Of a DNA stretch of 64,000 nt, positions 26,880-37,417 are shown in pieces. The notes under the pieces were generated by a model. The model was not told the DNA's origin, did no database searches, and saw only the letters and a program-made list of their open reading frames with translations. The stretch comes from Limnobacter thiooxidans (GTDB lineage: Bacteria > Pseudomonadota > Gammaproteobacteria > Burkholderiales > Burkholderiaceae_B), in the NCBI RefSeq assembly GCF_036323495.1, contig NZ_AP028947.1, positions 1,178,001 through 1,242,000 on the forward strand, given 5' to 3'. Position 1 is the first letter of the stretch, and every line of letters begins with the position of its first letter. The translations under genes and the position numbers were made by a program.

Positions 26880-27371
26880 ATGATCCCCACCACCGACATT
26901 TGCGACGCCAACGAAGACAAAATCGCAGCCGGCACCTTGCGTGTGGTTGCCCCTATATTCAAAAGCTGGGGAAAAAGTACCCAGTTCATGGGGCAGGCCC
27001 ACACCCTCAAAGTATTCGAAGACAATTCCCTGGTTCGCAGCGCGCTGGAAAAGGACGGACGGGGTAAAGTGCTGGTGGTGGATGGCGGCGGAAGTACCCG
27101 CTGTGCGCTTGTCGGTGGAAACCTTGGCCTGTTGGCAGACAAAAACAACTGGGCAGGTATCGTAGTTTATGGCTGTGTGCGTGACACCCTGGAACTGAAT
27201 TCATGCCAAGTGGGTATTCGTGCCTTGGCGGCCCACCCGATGAAAAGTCAGAAAAGGGGTGTCGGGCATGAAAATATTGATGTGGCGTTAGATTTCACAG
27301 TGGTTCGTCCTGGTGACTGGGTGTATGTCGATGAAGACGGTGTCCTGATTTCAGACACCAATCTGATCTGA
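26880..27371 (+). CDS. rraA: RraA-family protein (RNase E activity regulator A)
   Basis: A 163-residue protein of the RraA family, which inhibits RNase E in E. coli; related proteins are aldolases. Motifs are [12 protein letters not shown] at the N-terminus, [38 protein letters not shown] and the loop [34 protein letters not shown]. The Gly/Asp loop with an Arg two residues before Asp (CVRD) is shared by both activities, so aldolase activity is not excluded. Start ATG 26880. Confidence 0.9.
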   Translation: MIPTTDICDANEDKIAAGTLRVVAPIFKSWGKSTQFMGQAHTLKVFEDNSLVRSALEKDGRGKVLVVDGGGSTRCALVGGNLGLLADKNNWAGIVVYGCVRDTLELNSCQVGIRALAAHPMKSQKRGVGHENIDVALDFTVVRPGDWVYVDEDGVLISDTNLI

Positions 27372-27431
27372 TGGGCAATGTGCACTTGCATGGTTTAGAG
27401 CATGTCCTCTTTTTCATTTAGAGAAAATGTA

Positions 27432-27446
27432 TTTCGCATCGTGAAT
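27432..27446. promoter_or_regulatory. candidate operator upstream of aceA
   Basis: TTTCGCATCGTGAAT contains the inverted half-sites TTCGC/GTGAA (3-bp centre), a form seen for IclR-type regulators. In addition TTTCGCATCGT (27432-27442) is matched 10/11 by the inverted ACGATACGAAA at 27473-27483. The AT-rich stretch GTATAAGATATAACT (27493-27507) just downstream is the likely -10 area. Which regulator binds is unknown. Confidence 0.4.
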
Positions 27447-27658
27447 AAATAAGCCTAAGTTATTGATTATTAACGATACGAAAAAAAGTCTTGTATAAGA
27501 TATAACTCTTGTTGCTCTGCGAAATGATCTGTAAGATACGGTCATCACCTGATCGATACCACTTGCCTTAGTGATACCGCGGTAATAAACGCTGGCACGG
27601 CAAGATAACCATCAAGCGAACCGTTTTCTTTTTCTCTATTGCCTTTGAGGACATCACC

Positions 27659-28975
27659 ATGAAAACTTTTGACCAACAGGTTCAAGAACTGAACAAAGAC
27701 TGGGAAACCAACCCACGTTGGAAACTGGTAAAGCGCGGCTACAAGGCCGAAGACGTAGTACGTCTGCGCGGCTCACTGCAGCCTGAGTACACACTGGCCA
27801 AGCGCGGTGCGGAAAAGCTGTGGGAAAAAGTAAACGGTACAGCCAAGAAAGGCTATGTAAACGCGTTTGGCGCGATCACTGCTGGTCAAGCCATGCAGCA
27901 AGCCAAAGCCGGCTTGGAAGCTGTGTACCTGTCAGGCTGGCAAGTTGCTGCTGACGGCAACAGCTCCGAAACAATGTACCCAGACCAGTCTCTGTACGCA
28001 TACGATTCAGTGCCAAAAATGGTTCGTCGTATCAACAACACATTCCAGCGCGCTGACGAAATTCAGTGGAAGAACATTTGCGACGGCAAGATGAAGTCCG
28101 AAGACGCAATCGACTACTTCCTGCCTATCGTTGCTGACGGTGAAGCCGGTTTCGGTGGTGTTCTGAACGCCTACGAATTGATGAAGAACATGATCGCCGC
28201 TGGTGCAGCTGGTGTTCACTTCGAAGACCAATTGGCCGCTGTAAAGAAGTGTGGTCACATGGGTGGCAAGGTTCTGGTTCCAACTGCTGAAGCCATTCAA
28301 AAGCTGATTTCCGCACGTTTGGCCGCTGACGTAATGGGCGTTCCTTCAATCGTGTTGGCCCGTACCGATGCTGAAGCTGCAAACCTGTTGACTTCTGATT
28401 TCGATGCAAACGACCAGCCATTCCTGACTGGCGAGCGCACTCCTGAAGGCTTCTACCGCGTCAAGAACGGTCTGGAACAAGCGATTTCCCGTGGTATCGC
28501 CTACGCCCCTTACGCTGACTTGGTATGGTGTGAAACAGGTACCCCTGACATCGGTTTTGCCCGTGAATTCGCGCAAGCCGTTCTGGAAAAGAACCCAGGC
28601 AAGCTGTTGAGCTACAACTGCTCACCTTCTTTCAACTGGAAGAAAAACCTGAACGACAGCCAGATCGCTTCTTTCCAGGAAGACCTGTCAGCGCTGGGCT
28701 ACAAGTACCAGTTCATCACATTGGCCGGTATCCACGTCAACTGGTACAACACATTCAAGTTCGCAAATGCTTACGCACAAGGCGAAGGCATGAAGCATTA
28801 TGTAAATATGGTACAAGAACCTGAGTTCGCAGCACGCGAACAGGGTTATACTTTCGTATCACATCAGCAGGAAGTTGGCGCAGGTTACTTCGATGACGTA
28901 ACAACTGTGATCCAGGGTGGTGCCTCTTCAGTAACAGCCTTGAAAGGCTCTACAGAAGAAGAGCAGTTCCACTGA
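27659..28975 (+). CDS. aceA: isocitrate lyase
   Basis: First enzyme of the glyoxylate shunt: cleaves isocitrate to succinate and glyoxylate, allowing growth on acetate and fatty acids. The catalytic Cys is in the signature [42 protein letters not shown] and [12 protein letters not shown] line the active site. At 438 residues it matches the short bacterial form. Codons are strikingly selective compared with neighbouring genes (GGT, GCT, CGT, AAC favoured), pointing to high expression. A 287-bp upstream region and a structured 3' region surround it. Confidence 0.97.
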   Translation: MKTFDQQVQELNKDWETNPRWKLVKRGYKAEDVVRLRGSLQPEYTLAKRGAEKLWEKVNGTAKKGYVNAFGAITAGQAMQQAKAGLEAVYLSGWQVAADGNSSETMYPDQSLYAYDSVPKMVRRINNTFQRADEIQWKNICDGKMKSEDAIDYFLPIVADGEAGFGGVLNAYELMKNMIAAGAAGVHFEDQLAAVKKCGHMGGKVLVPTAEAIQKLISARLAADVMGVPSIVLARTDAEAANLLTSDFDANDQPFLTGERTPEGFYRVKNGLEQAISRGIAYAPYADLVWCETGTPDIGFAREFAQAVLEKNPGKLLSYNCSPSFNWKKNLNDSQIASFQEDLSALGYKYQFITLAGIHVNWYNTFKFANAYAQGEGMKHYVNMVQEPEFAAREQGYTFVSHQQEVGAGYFDDVTTVIQGGASSVTALKGSTEEEQFH

Positions 28976-29017
28976 TCTGTTGGTTGAACTGAATTTGTCG
29001 GCAATCTTGGCAGTCTC

Positions 29018-29035
29018 CCACCCCAGGAGGGGTGG
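29018..29035 (+). other. hairpin in the aceA 3' region
   Basis: Perfect 7-bp stem CCACCCC (29018-29024) / GGGGTGG (29029-29035) with the loop AGGA, 43 bp after the aceA stop. It is the first of three hairpins before the terminator at 29140; see findings. Confidence 0.5.
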
Positions 29036-29103
29036 ATAGGTTGACCGACGGAGGGGGAGAGGAGACAAGCTCAATAATTCCAAATCAGAGTATTTTTCCC
29101 CTT

Positions 29104-29173
29104 GCTGGGCCTTTACAAAAGGCCCAACAGCGAGTGCTGAAGCCCGGTAAGAAACTTGCCGGGCTTTTTATTT
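29104..29173 (+). terminator. tandem hairpins and rho-independent terminator after aceA
   Basis: Hairpin 29104-29131 (GCTGGGCCTTT / AAGGCCCAaCAGC) is followed directly by a canonical terminator: AAGCCCGGtAAG (29140-29151) / CTTgCCGGGCTT (29155-29166) and then TTTATTT. It separates aceA from the convergent antiporter gene. Confidence 0.85.
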
Positions 29174-29181
29174 GGCTCGCG

Positions 29182-30867
29182 TCAATGCAATTTGTTCTTC
29201 AGGATGTCGTGCACCATGGCGTCACTCAGCGTGTCTTCCCAGCGATACACCCGCACATCTGAAATTGCATTCAGCAATTGTTTTTCTTCCTTTGAATAAG
29301 CCTGCACAAAAACGCGAATAGCCGGGTTCAGCATTTTCGCGTTTTCGATCATTTGTGTCAGCCCGGGCGTGTCCCCGGTCGCAATGACCAGGCAATCGGC
29401 ATTGCTCACGTGCGCCTGCACCAACGTAACGGGGTCCGCGTATTCGCCTGAAACAGCAGCAATCTCATTCTTGCGCAGCTTGGCCACTACTTCCCGACTG
29501 GTGTCGACAATGACATGGGGGACATCACGGCTTTTCAACGACTGCGCAATCCGTTTGCTCAACTCGGTGTGCCCCACCAGCACCACATGCCCGCCCAGAA
29601 AGCGTCCGTCAGTTTGCTGCGGCAGCTCTTCCATGGTGTGGCTTCTTGCATTCAGATTGCGCACCCATTGGAATTTCGAAACCATCAGGTCATTCAATTT
29701 GGGTACCATCGAAAACACAACCGGGTTCAGGGCAATCGACAGAATTGCCCCTGAGACGACAAGGCTTTGAACCTCAAGTGTGACAAGCCCCAGGTAAAGC
29801 CCAAGCCCGATCAGAATGAACGAGAATTCGCCGATTTGCGCCAGGCTTGCCGCAATAATGAGGGCGCTTTTCAACGGGTATTTGAACAATAGAACCAGTG
29901 CACCGGCAGCCAGTGACTTGCCCACCACGATAATGGCCACCACCGCCAGCACGCGCAGTGGGTGTTCAACAATCACGTCAAACTGAAACAGCATACCCAC
30001 AGACACAAAGAACAACACGGCAAAGGCGTCACGCAGCGGCAGGGATTCCTCAGCGGCGCGGTGACTCAATTCCGATTCCCGCATGACCATGCCTGCGAAA
30101 AATGCGCCCAAGGCGAACGACACATCAAATAGGCCTGCCGCCACAAAGGCCAGGCTGATTGCCAGTGCAATCACTGACAAGGTAAACAATTCACGAGAAC
30201 CGGTTTTGGCAATGTGCCAAAGCATCCAGGGAATCACCCGTTTGCCCACCACCAGCATCAGTCCTACAAACAGGGCAACCTTCACCAAGGTCAGGCCGAT
30301 GTCAAAAACCAGGTTGGTTTCCGGATCCAGCGTTCCGCCTTTCAAAATACCGGCCAGTGGGGGCAGCAGCACCAGAATCAGCACCATGGCGAGGTCTTCC
30401 ACAACCAGCCAGCCCACTGCAATTTGTCCATTCGCACTGGTCAGCATGCCACGTGCTTCAAGCGCCTTGAGCAACACCACCGTACTGGCCACCGACAAAG
30501 CCAAGCCAAAAACAAGGCTCTGGCCCATTGGCCAGCCCCAGAAGTGCGCCACGCCCATACCCAATAGGGTAGCTGCCCCCATTTGCACAATTGCACCAGG
30601 TACCGCAATTTTCTTCACGGCCAGCAGATCTTTCAATGAGAAGTGCATACCCACGCCAAACATCAGCAACATGACACCCACCTCAGCAAGCTGGTTGGTC
30701 AATGCCGGGTCAGCTACGAAGCCGGGGGTGGCCGGGCCAATCAGGAAGCCGGCAACCAGATAGCCGAGCAGGGCGGGTGCTTTCAACTTTTCAGCGATGA
30801 AACCGAAAATCAGCGCCAAGCCAAAACCAAAGGCAAGTGTGGCGATCAGGGAAACGTCATGTGGCAT
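29182..30867 (-). CDS. YbaL/KefB-like monovalent cation:proton antiporter (CPA2)
   Basis: An integral membrane transporter of the CPA2 type, about 12 transmembrane helices over residues 1-395 (GVMLLMFGVGMHFSLKDLL, SVASTVVLLKALEARGMLTSANGQIAVGWLVVEDLAMV with the VEDL motif). A cytoplasmic RCK-like domain follows (about 425-550; GGHVVLVGHTELSKRIAQSL...IVDTSREVV). The nucleotide-binding turn, GxGxxG in KefC/YbaL, reads GHTELS here, so NAD binding may be altered. Overall it is closest to YbaL. Substrate K+ or Na+ is not decided by sequence. Confidence 0.85.
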   Translation of the reverse strand: MPHDVSLIATLAFGFGLALIFGFIAEKLKAPALLGYLVAGFLIGPATPGFVADPALTNQLAEVGVMLLMFGVGMHFSLKDLLAVKKIAVPGAIVQMGAATLLGMGVAHFWGWPMGQSLVFGLALSVASTVVLLKALEARGMLTSANGQIAVGWLVVEDLAMVLILVLLPPLAGILKGGTLDPETNLVFDIGLTLVKVALFVGLMLVVGKRVIPWMLWHIAKTGSRELFTLSVIALAISLAFVAAGLFDVSFALGAFFAGMVMRESELSHRAAEESLPLRDAFAVLFFVSVGMLFQFDVIVEHPLRVLAVVAIIVVGKSLAAGALVLLFKYPLKSALIIAASLAQIGEFSFILIGLGLYLGLVTLEVQSLVVSGAILSIALNPVVFSMVPKLNDLMVSKFQWVRNLNARSHTMEELPQQTDGRFLGGHVVLVGHTELSKRIAQSLKSRDVPHVIVDTSREVVAKLRKNEIAAVSGEYADPVTLVQAHVSNADCLVIATGDTPGLTQMIENAKMLNPAIRVFVQAYSKEEKQLLNAISDVRVYRWEDTLSDAMVHDILKNKLH

Positions 30868-30994
30868 AGTGGGGGCGATCCTTTTGTTGTTTTTAATGAT
30901 AGCAAGTGCGTATTGCCCGTGCCCGCCCGATAGACTAATAACAAACCGTTAAGTTTCTTTAAATCTTGATCCTGGCTTCGCATTGCCCGAGTTT

Positions 30995-33900
30995 TCAGGC
31001 TGGATGCCCTTTGATATCCAGCAAGATCTGGATCAACGTTTCTTTCTTGAATGGCTTGATGACGTGCTCGCACATGCCAGCATTCAGGATTTCCAGCCTG
31101 TCCTGTTCGCTGGCAGAAGCGGTAACTGCCACAATGGGAGGTGCTTCGTTGCCTAGCAACTTCAAAATCTGGGCTGTAGCTTCATAACCATCCATTTCAG
31201 GCATTTGAAGGTCCATCAACACGATGTCGAATTTTTCCGCCAGGCAGGCCGTTACTGCTTCCTTGCCGTTCTCTGCCAAGGTCACGCGTGCCCCCCATTT
31301 TTTCAACATTTCCGAGGCCACCATGCGGTTCAGCTTGTGGTCATCTGCCACCAGCACATGCCGGTTCAACATGGGCGGTGTTTCTGGTCCATTTTGAATG
31401 GAGGCTGGCTGACTTAACAGCTTCAGGGCTTGTTGGTCTTCGGGTCGCACCTGGAAGTCGGGTTCAATGCAATTCACGGTGAAGTGGAAGGTGGTACCCA
31501 CGCCGACCGTGCTTTCAACCCAGATGGCGCCACCCATCAGTTCCAACAGATTTTTGCAGATGGACAAGCCCAGACCGGCTCCACCATAACGGCGCGATGA
31601 ACTGTCATCTACCTGGCTGAATGGCTTGAACAGTTCGGCGCATTGTTCCTTGCTCATGCCGATGCCTGTGTCCTTGACACTGAACTGCAGTTGCTTGCCT
31701 TGCTGCACGCTTTGAACCTGCAGGTGAATACGTCCTTTGTCAGTGAATTTCAGGGCGTTTGACAACAGATTGTTCAGGATTTGTGCCAAACGCAGCCTGT
31801 CACCTTTCAGGCTGACCGGGCAATTGGCGTCTTTCGTACAGTAAAGCTGAATCGCTTTTTCTTCTGCGCGGTAGGCGAAAAGGTCTGTGGCCTTGCTCAA
31901 GACGTGGTCCAGCAGGAATCGACTGGTGCTCAGTTCCAGCTTGTTGGCCTCAACCCGGGAAATGTCCAGAATGTCATTCAGTACATTCAACAGCACATCG
32001 GCAGCTGAGCCGATCTTGCTCAGGTAATCACGTTGCCTGGCCTGCAAATCTGTGTCTTCAAGAAGCTGGAGCAAGCCCATGATTGCATTCATTGGGGTGC
32101 GAATTTCATGGCTCATGTTGGCCAAAAACGCACCCTTGGCTTTGCTCGCCGCCTCGGCCTGAGCCGTTCTGTCGGTCAGCACCAGATTGATTCGTTCCAG
32201 CTCTCGCTGCTGGGCCTTGAAGTCGGTAATGTTGGTTGAGATCGAGAAGAACCCTTCGACTTTTCCGTAGAGCACGTCTGGAATCAAATGCACCAGCATG
32301 TCGGCATAGCCACCGGTCAGCAATGGCTTTCTGCGCTCGAACCGCTGTTTTTCCCCTTTTAGCACTCCAAGTACATAGTGATGGTCGTGCAGGAACAACT
32401 CTTCACCCAGCACCTTGCGCATGTGTTGACCACGCATTTTGTCGGCTGGAACACTGGACCATTTTTCGTGATTTTTGTTTGCAAAGTGGCAGCGAAGGTC
32501 CGTGCTCCAATAGGAAACCAAACCTGGCAAACATTCGGAGAGCGTGCGCAGAAAATGTTCCCGCTCAATCAGGGTTGCCTCATTGCGTTTGCGTTCGGTG
32601 ATGTCCTGTATCTGGGATATGAAGTAAATGACCCGATTCTTGTCATTTCGCACCGCTGAAACTGACAGGTACGCCCACACCACGTGACCATCCTTGTGAA
32701 TGTAGCGCTTTTCCAGCTGGTAGTTGTGTCGCCTGCCTTTCAGTACATCGCGAACCAGGTGGGTGTGTTGCCGGGTGTCCTGTGGGTGGGTAATCGCGTC
32801 GAAACTGAAGCCAAGCAGTTCAGATTCGCTGTAGCCCAGAATATCCGACAACGCCCTGTTGACCTGCAAAAATTTCCCGTTGCAGTTCAGCATGGCCATG
32901 CCAATCGCCGCCCATTCAAATGAGGTACGGAAGCGCTCTTCAGCATCTCGCAGTGCGTTCTCAAACTCTCGTTGAACGGTGACGTCCACATTCACGCCAA
33001 TCACGCGGTCGGGGGCTCCTTGGGCGTCTCGGTGTGTTTTGGCTCGCGCTTGAATGTGCCGAACGCGACCATCGCTGACCCTGCGGATACTGAAGTTGAA
33101 TTCCAGCCCGTTTTTGTTTTTTTCTGCGTCGGCCAGCACATTTTTCAGTTTGTCCACGTCTTCAGGCAACACGTGACCAAGCCATTCTTGAAAGGTGATC
33201 AACTCGCTTTCGTCGCCTACGCCATAAATAGTGCGCATGGCCTTGTCCCAACGAAGCAACCGGTCTTTGATCGTGTATTCCCACACGCCAATATCGGCAC
33301 TTTCCGTAGCCAACTGAAAACGCTCATCGTTGAACTGCTTTTCTTCCAGCGCTTTCTGTTTAGCTGCAAGTTGTCTTGCCTGGTGATTCACATTGGCTTT
33401 CACCAAGAGCAAGGCCAGTCCGCAAAAAGCGAGATAGGCCGTCAACATGCCCACGGTGTCGTCTTGCCACTGCGCGTGCAGTGGACTGGCGTCTGCCCAG
33501 GTCACCAGGTGAAGTGGAATCTGGATGTCCATTTCAGGTGGAACACTCAGCACTTCACTGGCAAAAAAGTGATCAGAGAATATCTCTGAATCAGTTTTCT
33601 GGGTGGGGTTGCCGAATTGGGTCACCTTTACATCCAGTACTTCCGCAAGCTTTGGCTCAATAATCAATATCGAACCGTCTTCAAAAGCCAGACCGGTTTT
33701 GATGTTTTCATTCAACTTCAGGTGCCGGAACTTTTCCTGCACATACACTGGATCGACACGCCCTTGAAGTACGCCAAGTACTTCCCCGCTGTTGCTTTTC
33801 ACTTGGTAGTTGAGCACGAGGACCAACTCTTGAGTCGAAGTGAACCGCTTGGAGAAGGAGACGAGTCTGGCGTTGTGGTCGTGTGTGGACTTGGGGGTGA

Positions 33901-34279
33901 AAACAGCTTGTGTGTCAATCAATTCGCGGTCTGCGCTGGTTTGTGCAAGCACCTGCCCTGAAATGTCTCGGGTCAGTATTGTTTTCATCCCTGGCAGGGC
34001 ACTATTGATCAGCTCAAGCCGTTTGCTGATTTCAAGATGATTTCCGGAAGAAATCTGATCGGCCATCTGAATGGATGCCGCGTCAAAAGATCGAATGACT
34101 GCAACCAGCTCATCATTGAGTATGTTGTGCAACAGGCGTAGCTGTGTTTGTGAACTGTCTTTGACCGACTGATCGATTCGACGCAGGTCTGTTAGTGCGA
34201 TTGCAAGCAACGCGAGGCCGAGCATGCACAGCAGCGCGCTTGCTAAAGTCCATTGGTAGCGGTTTTTGCGGATAGTCAC
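30995..34279 (-). CDS. membrane hybrid sensor histidine kinase with three PAS domains
   Basis: A 1094-residue receptor. TM1 is at about 12-30, followed by a periplasmic sensor region to about 275 (Cache-like by position) and TM2 ([20 protein letters not shown]). A coiled linker leads to three PAS/PAC modules (about 320-440, 445-565, 575-695; [22 protein letters not shown] and [20 protein letters not shown] segments). HisKA has the phospho-His in [20 protein letters not shown], HATPase has [10 protein letters not shown] and GGAGLGLSI, and the C-terminal receiver has its acceptor in [13 protein letters not shown]. No Hpt domain or partner regulator is nearby, so the phosphorelay partner is unknown. 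Confidence 0.9.
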   Translation of the reverse strand: MTIRKNRYQWTLASALLCMLGLALLAIALTDLRRIDQSVKDSSQTQLRLLHNILNDELVAVIRSFDAASIQMADQISSGNHLEISKRLELINSALPGMKTILTRDISGQVLAQTSADRELIDTQAVFTPKSTHDHNARLVSFSKRFTSTQELVLVLNYQVKSNSGEVLGVLQGRVDPVYVQEKFRHLKLNENIKTGLAFEDGSILIIEPKLAEVLDVKVTQFGNPTQKTDSEIFSDHFFASEVLSVPPEMDIQIPLHLVTWADASPLHAQWQDDTVGMLTAYLAFCGLALLLVKANVNHQARQLAAKQKALEEKQFNDERFQLATESADIGVWEYTIKDRLLRWDKAMRTIYGVGDESELITFQEWLGHVLPEDVDKLKNVLADAEKNKNGLEFNFSIRRVSDGRVRHIQARAKTHRDAQGAPDRVIGVNVDVTVQREFENALRDAEERFRTSFEWAAIGMAMLNCNGKFLQVNRALSDILGYSESELLGFSFDAITHPQDTRQHTHLVRDVLKGRRHNYQLEKRYIHKDGHVVWAYLSVSAVRNDKNRVIYFISQIQDITERKRNEATLIEREHFLRTLSECLPGLVSYWSTDLRCHFANKNHEKWSSVPADKMRGQHMRKVLGEELFLHDHHYVLGVLKGEKQRFERRKPLLTGGYADMLVHLIPDVLYGKVEGFFSISTNITDFKAQQRELERINLVLTDRTAQAEAASKAKGAFLANMSHEIRTPMNAIMGLLQLLEDTDLQARQRDYLSKIGSAADVLLNVLNDILDISRVEANKLELSTSRFLLDHVLSKATDLFAYRAEEKAIQLYCTKDANCPVSLKGDRLRLAQILNNLLSNALKFTDKGRIHLQVQSVQQGKQLQFSVKDTGIGMSKEQCAELFKPFSQVDDSSSRRYGGAGLGLSICKNLLELMGGAIWVESTVGVGTTFHFTVNCIEPDFQVRPEDQQALKLLSQPASIQNGPETPPMLNRHVLVADDHKLNRMVASEMLKKWGARVTLAENGKEAVTACLAEKFDIVLMDLQMPEMDGYEATAQILKLLGNEAPPIVAVTASASEQDRLEILNAGMCEHVIKPFKKETLIQILLDIKGHPA

Positions 34280-34412
34280 ACGAAATAGCCTGCGGCAAAG
34301 GTAAAAGTTGTTGGTTCATCGGGCATAGCGACCCATCAACATTGTGGCCTACCAAATTTCGGGGGTATTCAAGGATAAAGGGGGCCTTTCCCCACCTTAT
34401 TGGAATCAAGTT

Positions 34413-35315
34413 TCACGCATCCCAATAGGATTCAACGCTGTAGCGGGTTTTGAGGAAGTCAATCCAGAGGCGAAGCCGCAGGGGAAGGTATTTCCTGTCC
34501 GGGAAAACGGCAAAGATTGCATTGGGTGGTGCCACAAAATCATCCAGCACGGACACAAGCCGACCACTTTTCAAATGTTGTTGCACTTCCCAACGACTTC
34601 GCCAGGCCAGCCCGGCATCGTTCAAAATCCAGTCCAGAATGGATGAACCATCGTTGCAAGCCAAGTTGCCGCTGACACGAATAGGCGTGGCTGCGCCGTC
34701 GATTGTAAACAGCCAGCCACTGGGTGCACCCGAGCTGACCAGATTAAGGCAGTTGTGGGCATTCAAGTCCTGGGGGTGCTTCGGTACCCCGTGTTGTCGA
34801 AGGTAATTCGGGCTGGCCACCACAAGCCGTTGATTCTCGGCCAATTTCACCCCGATCAGGCTGGAGTCGGGTAAAACCCCGATGCGCACGGCACAGTCCA
34901 TGTTTTCATTGAGCAGATCCACCACGCGATCGGACAGATCAAGCGACACCGTCACCTCCGGATGTTCACGTACAAATTCATGCACAAGGGGCGCCACATG
35001 TTGCCGACCAAACCCACCTGGTGCCGAAATACGCAAGTGTCCGCTGGCTTTGATTCCACCCAGGCTGACGCTGGCCTCAGCGTTGGACAGGTCATTCAGG
35101 ATCCGTTGACAGTCTTCAAGGAAAGCGGCGCCTTCGTGGGTCAGGCTCAGCGAGCGAGTGCTGCGCTGCAGCAATTTCACCCCCAGGCGAGCTTCCAATG
35201 CGTCAAGCCTGCGGCTAATGACTGCAGGCGCCACGCCTTCATCTCTGGCTGCTGAAGACAGGCTTCCTTTGCTGGCTACCGAAGCAAATGTCGTGATTTG
35301 TTTGAAATGATCCAT
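34413..35315 (-). CDS. LysR-family transcriptional regulator
   Basis: A 300-residue regulator. The N-terminal winged helix-turn-helix (ITTFASVASKGSLSSAARDEGVAPAVISRRLDALEARLGVKLLQRSTRSLSLT) is of the AaeR/DsdC-like LysR type; an effector domain follows (GHLRISAPGGFGRQHVAPLVHEF...). It is divergent from the 633-residue orphan gene, which it may regulate; 141 bp separate them. Target unknown. Confidence 0.9.
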   Translation of the reverse strand: MDHFKQITTFASVASKGSLSSAARDEGVAPAVISRRLDALEARLGVKLLQRSTRSLSLTHEGAAFLEDCQRILNDLSNAEASVSLGGIKASGHLRISAPGGFGRQHVAPLVHEFVREHPEVTVSLDLSDRVVDLLNENMDCAVRIGVLPDSSLIGVKLAENQRLVVASPNYLRQHGVPKHPQDLNAHNCLNLVSSGAPSGWLFTIDGAATPIRVSGNLACNDGSSILDWILNDAGLAWRSRWEVQQHLKSGRLVSVLDDFVAPPNAIFAVFPDRKYLPLRLRLWIDFLKTRYSVESYWDA

Positions 35316-35456
35316 CTTGAGTAGTGCTATCCCTCTATAGAGTTAGGTGAAACCACGTTTTTTGTCAATGTGACAGTTTCGTGGCAATTTAAGAAAAAAT
35401 ATAGACCTGTTTCTCCTTTGGCTTGACACATTGAAACAAGACAGAAGGATGTTGTA

Positions 35457-37358
35457 ATGGCCAATTGCCAATCAATTGCACCAAAAAATAGCGGTGGCGG
35501 TGGAGATGTTTTTTCACTGAACAGAACGACTGCGCACATCACACGCAGGGCCAATTTCAAGCAAATTGCCCCAGGCTTTGTAGCCAAAAAAACGGTAATG
35601 AACCGGATTCGCACTGTTATTGATGGCAATACTGCGGTAGATCGCTACCGACGTTGTGCCTTTGAGGGTAGTCAACGGGTTACGGCTGCAATATTGTCCG
35701 AGCAATACAGGGCAGATGTATCCAGCCCGGACGACTCCGTCGAACTGGATTTGACCAATAACGACCATGTCAAAAACCGTTTTTGGCGTCAAGACAATAT
35801 TCGGTTTAACAAGGCGGTACGCACTGATTCCAAAAACGGAACCTTGTCCAAACATGGTAAATGGGCCATGCGGTTTTCTCGCTGGGCTCACCATGCCAAT
35901 GGCATTACAGAGCTCGGTGCTGCGCCCACCGGCATGACTCAAAAGTGCATCAAAATAATGTCCAATCCAAAGTTTGACGACAAAACCGAGCGTGGTCATT
36001 GGCGAATTTTCGGCTCACTGTTTGCGGTTTTCACTACGGTGACACTAACGGGTAAATTTCTTAGCGAAACCTTGGGAAGAATGGGTACCTGGGCGTCAGC
36101 TTCTCTTCAAAAAGATGCGTCATTTTTGGCGGCATCGTTCAGTACAATCGCCGCCGCGGCTTCCTTGTTTTCTCTTGCTTTTGCTGGCTGCAGCGCGATT
36201 GCAGCGGCCAAAGCTCCGTTAGATAAAAGGCTCGTGGATAGCATTCAAGGTAACAAAAGCAAGCACATTGAAAGGCTTTACCTGATTTTGAACGATGCAA
36301 AGAACAAGCCCACGGCCCAAACATTGTTGATGAAAGCCATGAAACGCGGCGTAGGCAAAGACTATCGCCTGTCGGATAAAACCCCGATCCTGCTTCATCG
36401 ATTGATGTCTGATGTAAAAGCAGCAGACTCTCACACAGTTGCCATACAGGCCATGGAAAAAACAATTGGTTCGTACCTGACTGAGGTCGACCCCACAGGT
36501 TGCACCACTGGGGAATTGTTGGATCCCAAAACCAGCAACTCTGAGCTGTTACGGCGAGAAAATCATCTGGTTGCATTGACCAATCTGATTGAGCACTCTG
36601 CAATCGATGGCAACAAAGACGCCATTTTTCGGGATACTCGCAACTCCATCGAACGAGGTTTCGAAAAGCTGCACGAAGGAGCACCTGAGAAAAGATTGGG
36701 CTGCAAACTGCTGAAGTTCATTGGTGCTAATAAAATAGCCGAACGTGCGGCTTTGAAAGCAAGCCCGGAGTATCTGGAAATGAAAGAGGCGCGTCGAAAA
36801 AACCCGCTCTTTGCTCACAAGTACTATCGTTCAGCCCAGAACATTCTGGACAAGTCACATCAATATGGCCCTGTAACCGTATATCTCACCCGAGCTGCAG
36901 AATTTTGTAGGGTGGTTAATCACAGCATTTTGTTGTCGTTCAACTACCAGTTAACTCGCCCAATTGCGTGGCTTAGCGGTCGCATCACTGAAGGGGCACT
37001 GAAAATACCCAATTCCCGATGCACCAGTTTCAGCATTGGGCGTTTTTTATCAAGTGCAACTTGGGCAGTTGTGGAGGTTTTGGTGTTTATGAGCCTTGCG
37101 AGGGGCGACGGCATCGGTTTCAATGGCCGAGAGGCTGATACTGCCGTCAAGTTTCCTCTGCACATTCCTGTGGGCACCGTCAGTATTCCAATATCCATTA
37201 TCAGTACAGCAGCACAAATGTTGGTGGTGGCTGTTCCGGCATTGATATTCATGGGTGCTGCGAAAATTGCTTTGGAAATTGAGGGTTGGAAAGGAAATGT
37301 GGAAAGGTCGACCCAGAATCTTCATAAGAGGCGCCAAGTCATGGAAGGATGGTCATGA
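35457..37358 (+). CDS. orphan membrane protein (633 aa)
   Basis: No family recognised. There is no classical signal peptide; the N-terminus is polar with a GGGG run. Two hydrophobic stretches lie near residues 183-205 and 222-252 and two near the C-terminus (about 535-552 and 575-606). Between them is a large polar, mostly helical region (about 255-530) rich in Lys, Arg and Leu. The pattern of paired hydrophobic hairpins around a soluble core resembles pore-forming or membrane-inserting effectors, which is an inference. ATG 35457 has AAGGA upstream. The base composition looks more AT-rich than neighbouring genes. A bidirectional terminator follows. Confidence 0.7.
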   Translation: MANCQSIAPKNSGGGGDVFSLNRTTAHITRRANFKQIAPGFVAKKTVMNRIRTVIDGNTAVDRYRRCAFEGSQRVTAAILSEQYRADVSSPDDSVELDLTNNDHVKNRFWRQDNIRFNKAVRTDSKNGTLSKHGKWAMRFSRWAHHANGITELGAAPTGMTQKCIKIMSNPKFDDKTERGHWRIFGSLFAVFTTVTLTGKFLSETLGRMGTWASASLQKDASFLAASFSTIAAAASLFSLAFAGCSAIAAAKAPLDKRLVDSIQGNKSKHIERLYLILNDAKNKPTAQTLLMKAMKRGVGKDYRLSDKTPILLHRLMSDVKAADSHTVAIQAMEKTIGSYLTEVDPTGCTTGELLDPKTSNSELLRRENHLVALTNLIEHSAIDGNKDAIFRDTRNSIERGFEKLHEGAPEKRLGCKLLKFIGANKIAERAALKASPEYLEMKEARRKNPLFAHKYYRSAQNILDKSHQYGPVTVYLTRAAEFCRVVNHSILLSFNYQLTRPIAWLSGRITEGALKIPNSRCTSFSIGRFLSSATWAVVEVLVFMSLARGDGIGFNGREADTAVKFPLHIPVGTVSIPISIISTAAQMLVVAVPALIFMGAAKIALEIEGWKGNVERSTQNLHKRRQVMEGWS

Positions 37359-37374
37359 AACCGTTTAGGATATA

Positions 37375-37403
37375 AAAAAAGCCGCCCTAAGGCGGCTTTT
37401 TTT
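37375..37403. terminator. bidirectional rho-independent terminator
   Basis: A-run (37375-37380), GCCGCC (37381-37386) / GGCGGC (37391-37396) with loop CTAA, then seven T (37397-37403). It serves both the orphan gene (+) and the convergent cold-shock gene (-). Confidence 0.9.
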
Positions 37404-37417
37404 CACAGACGCGTGAA

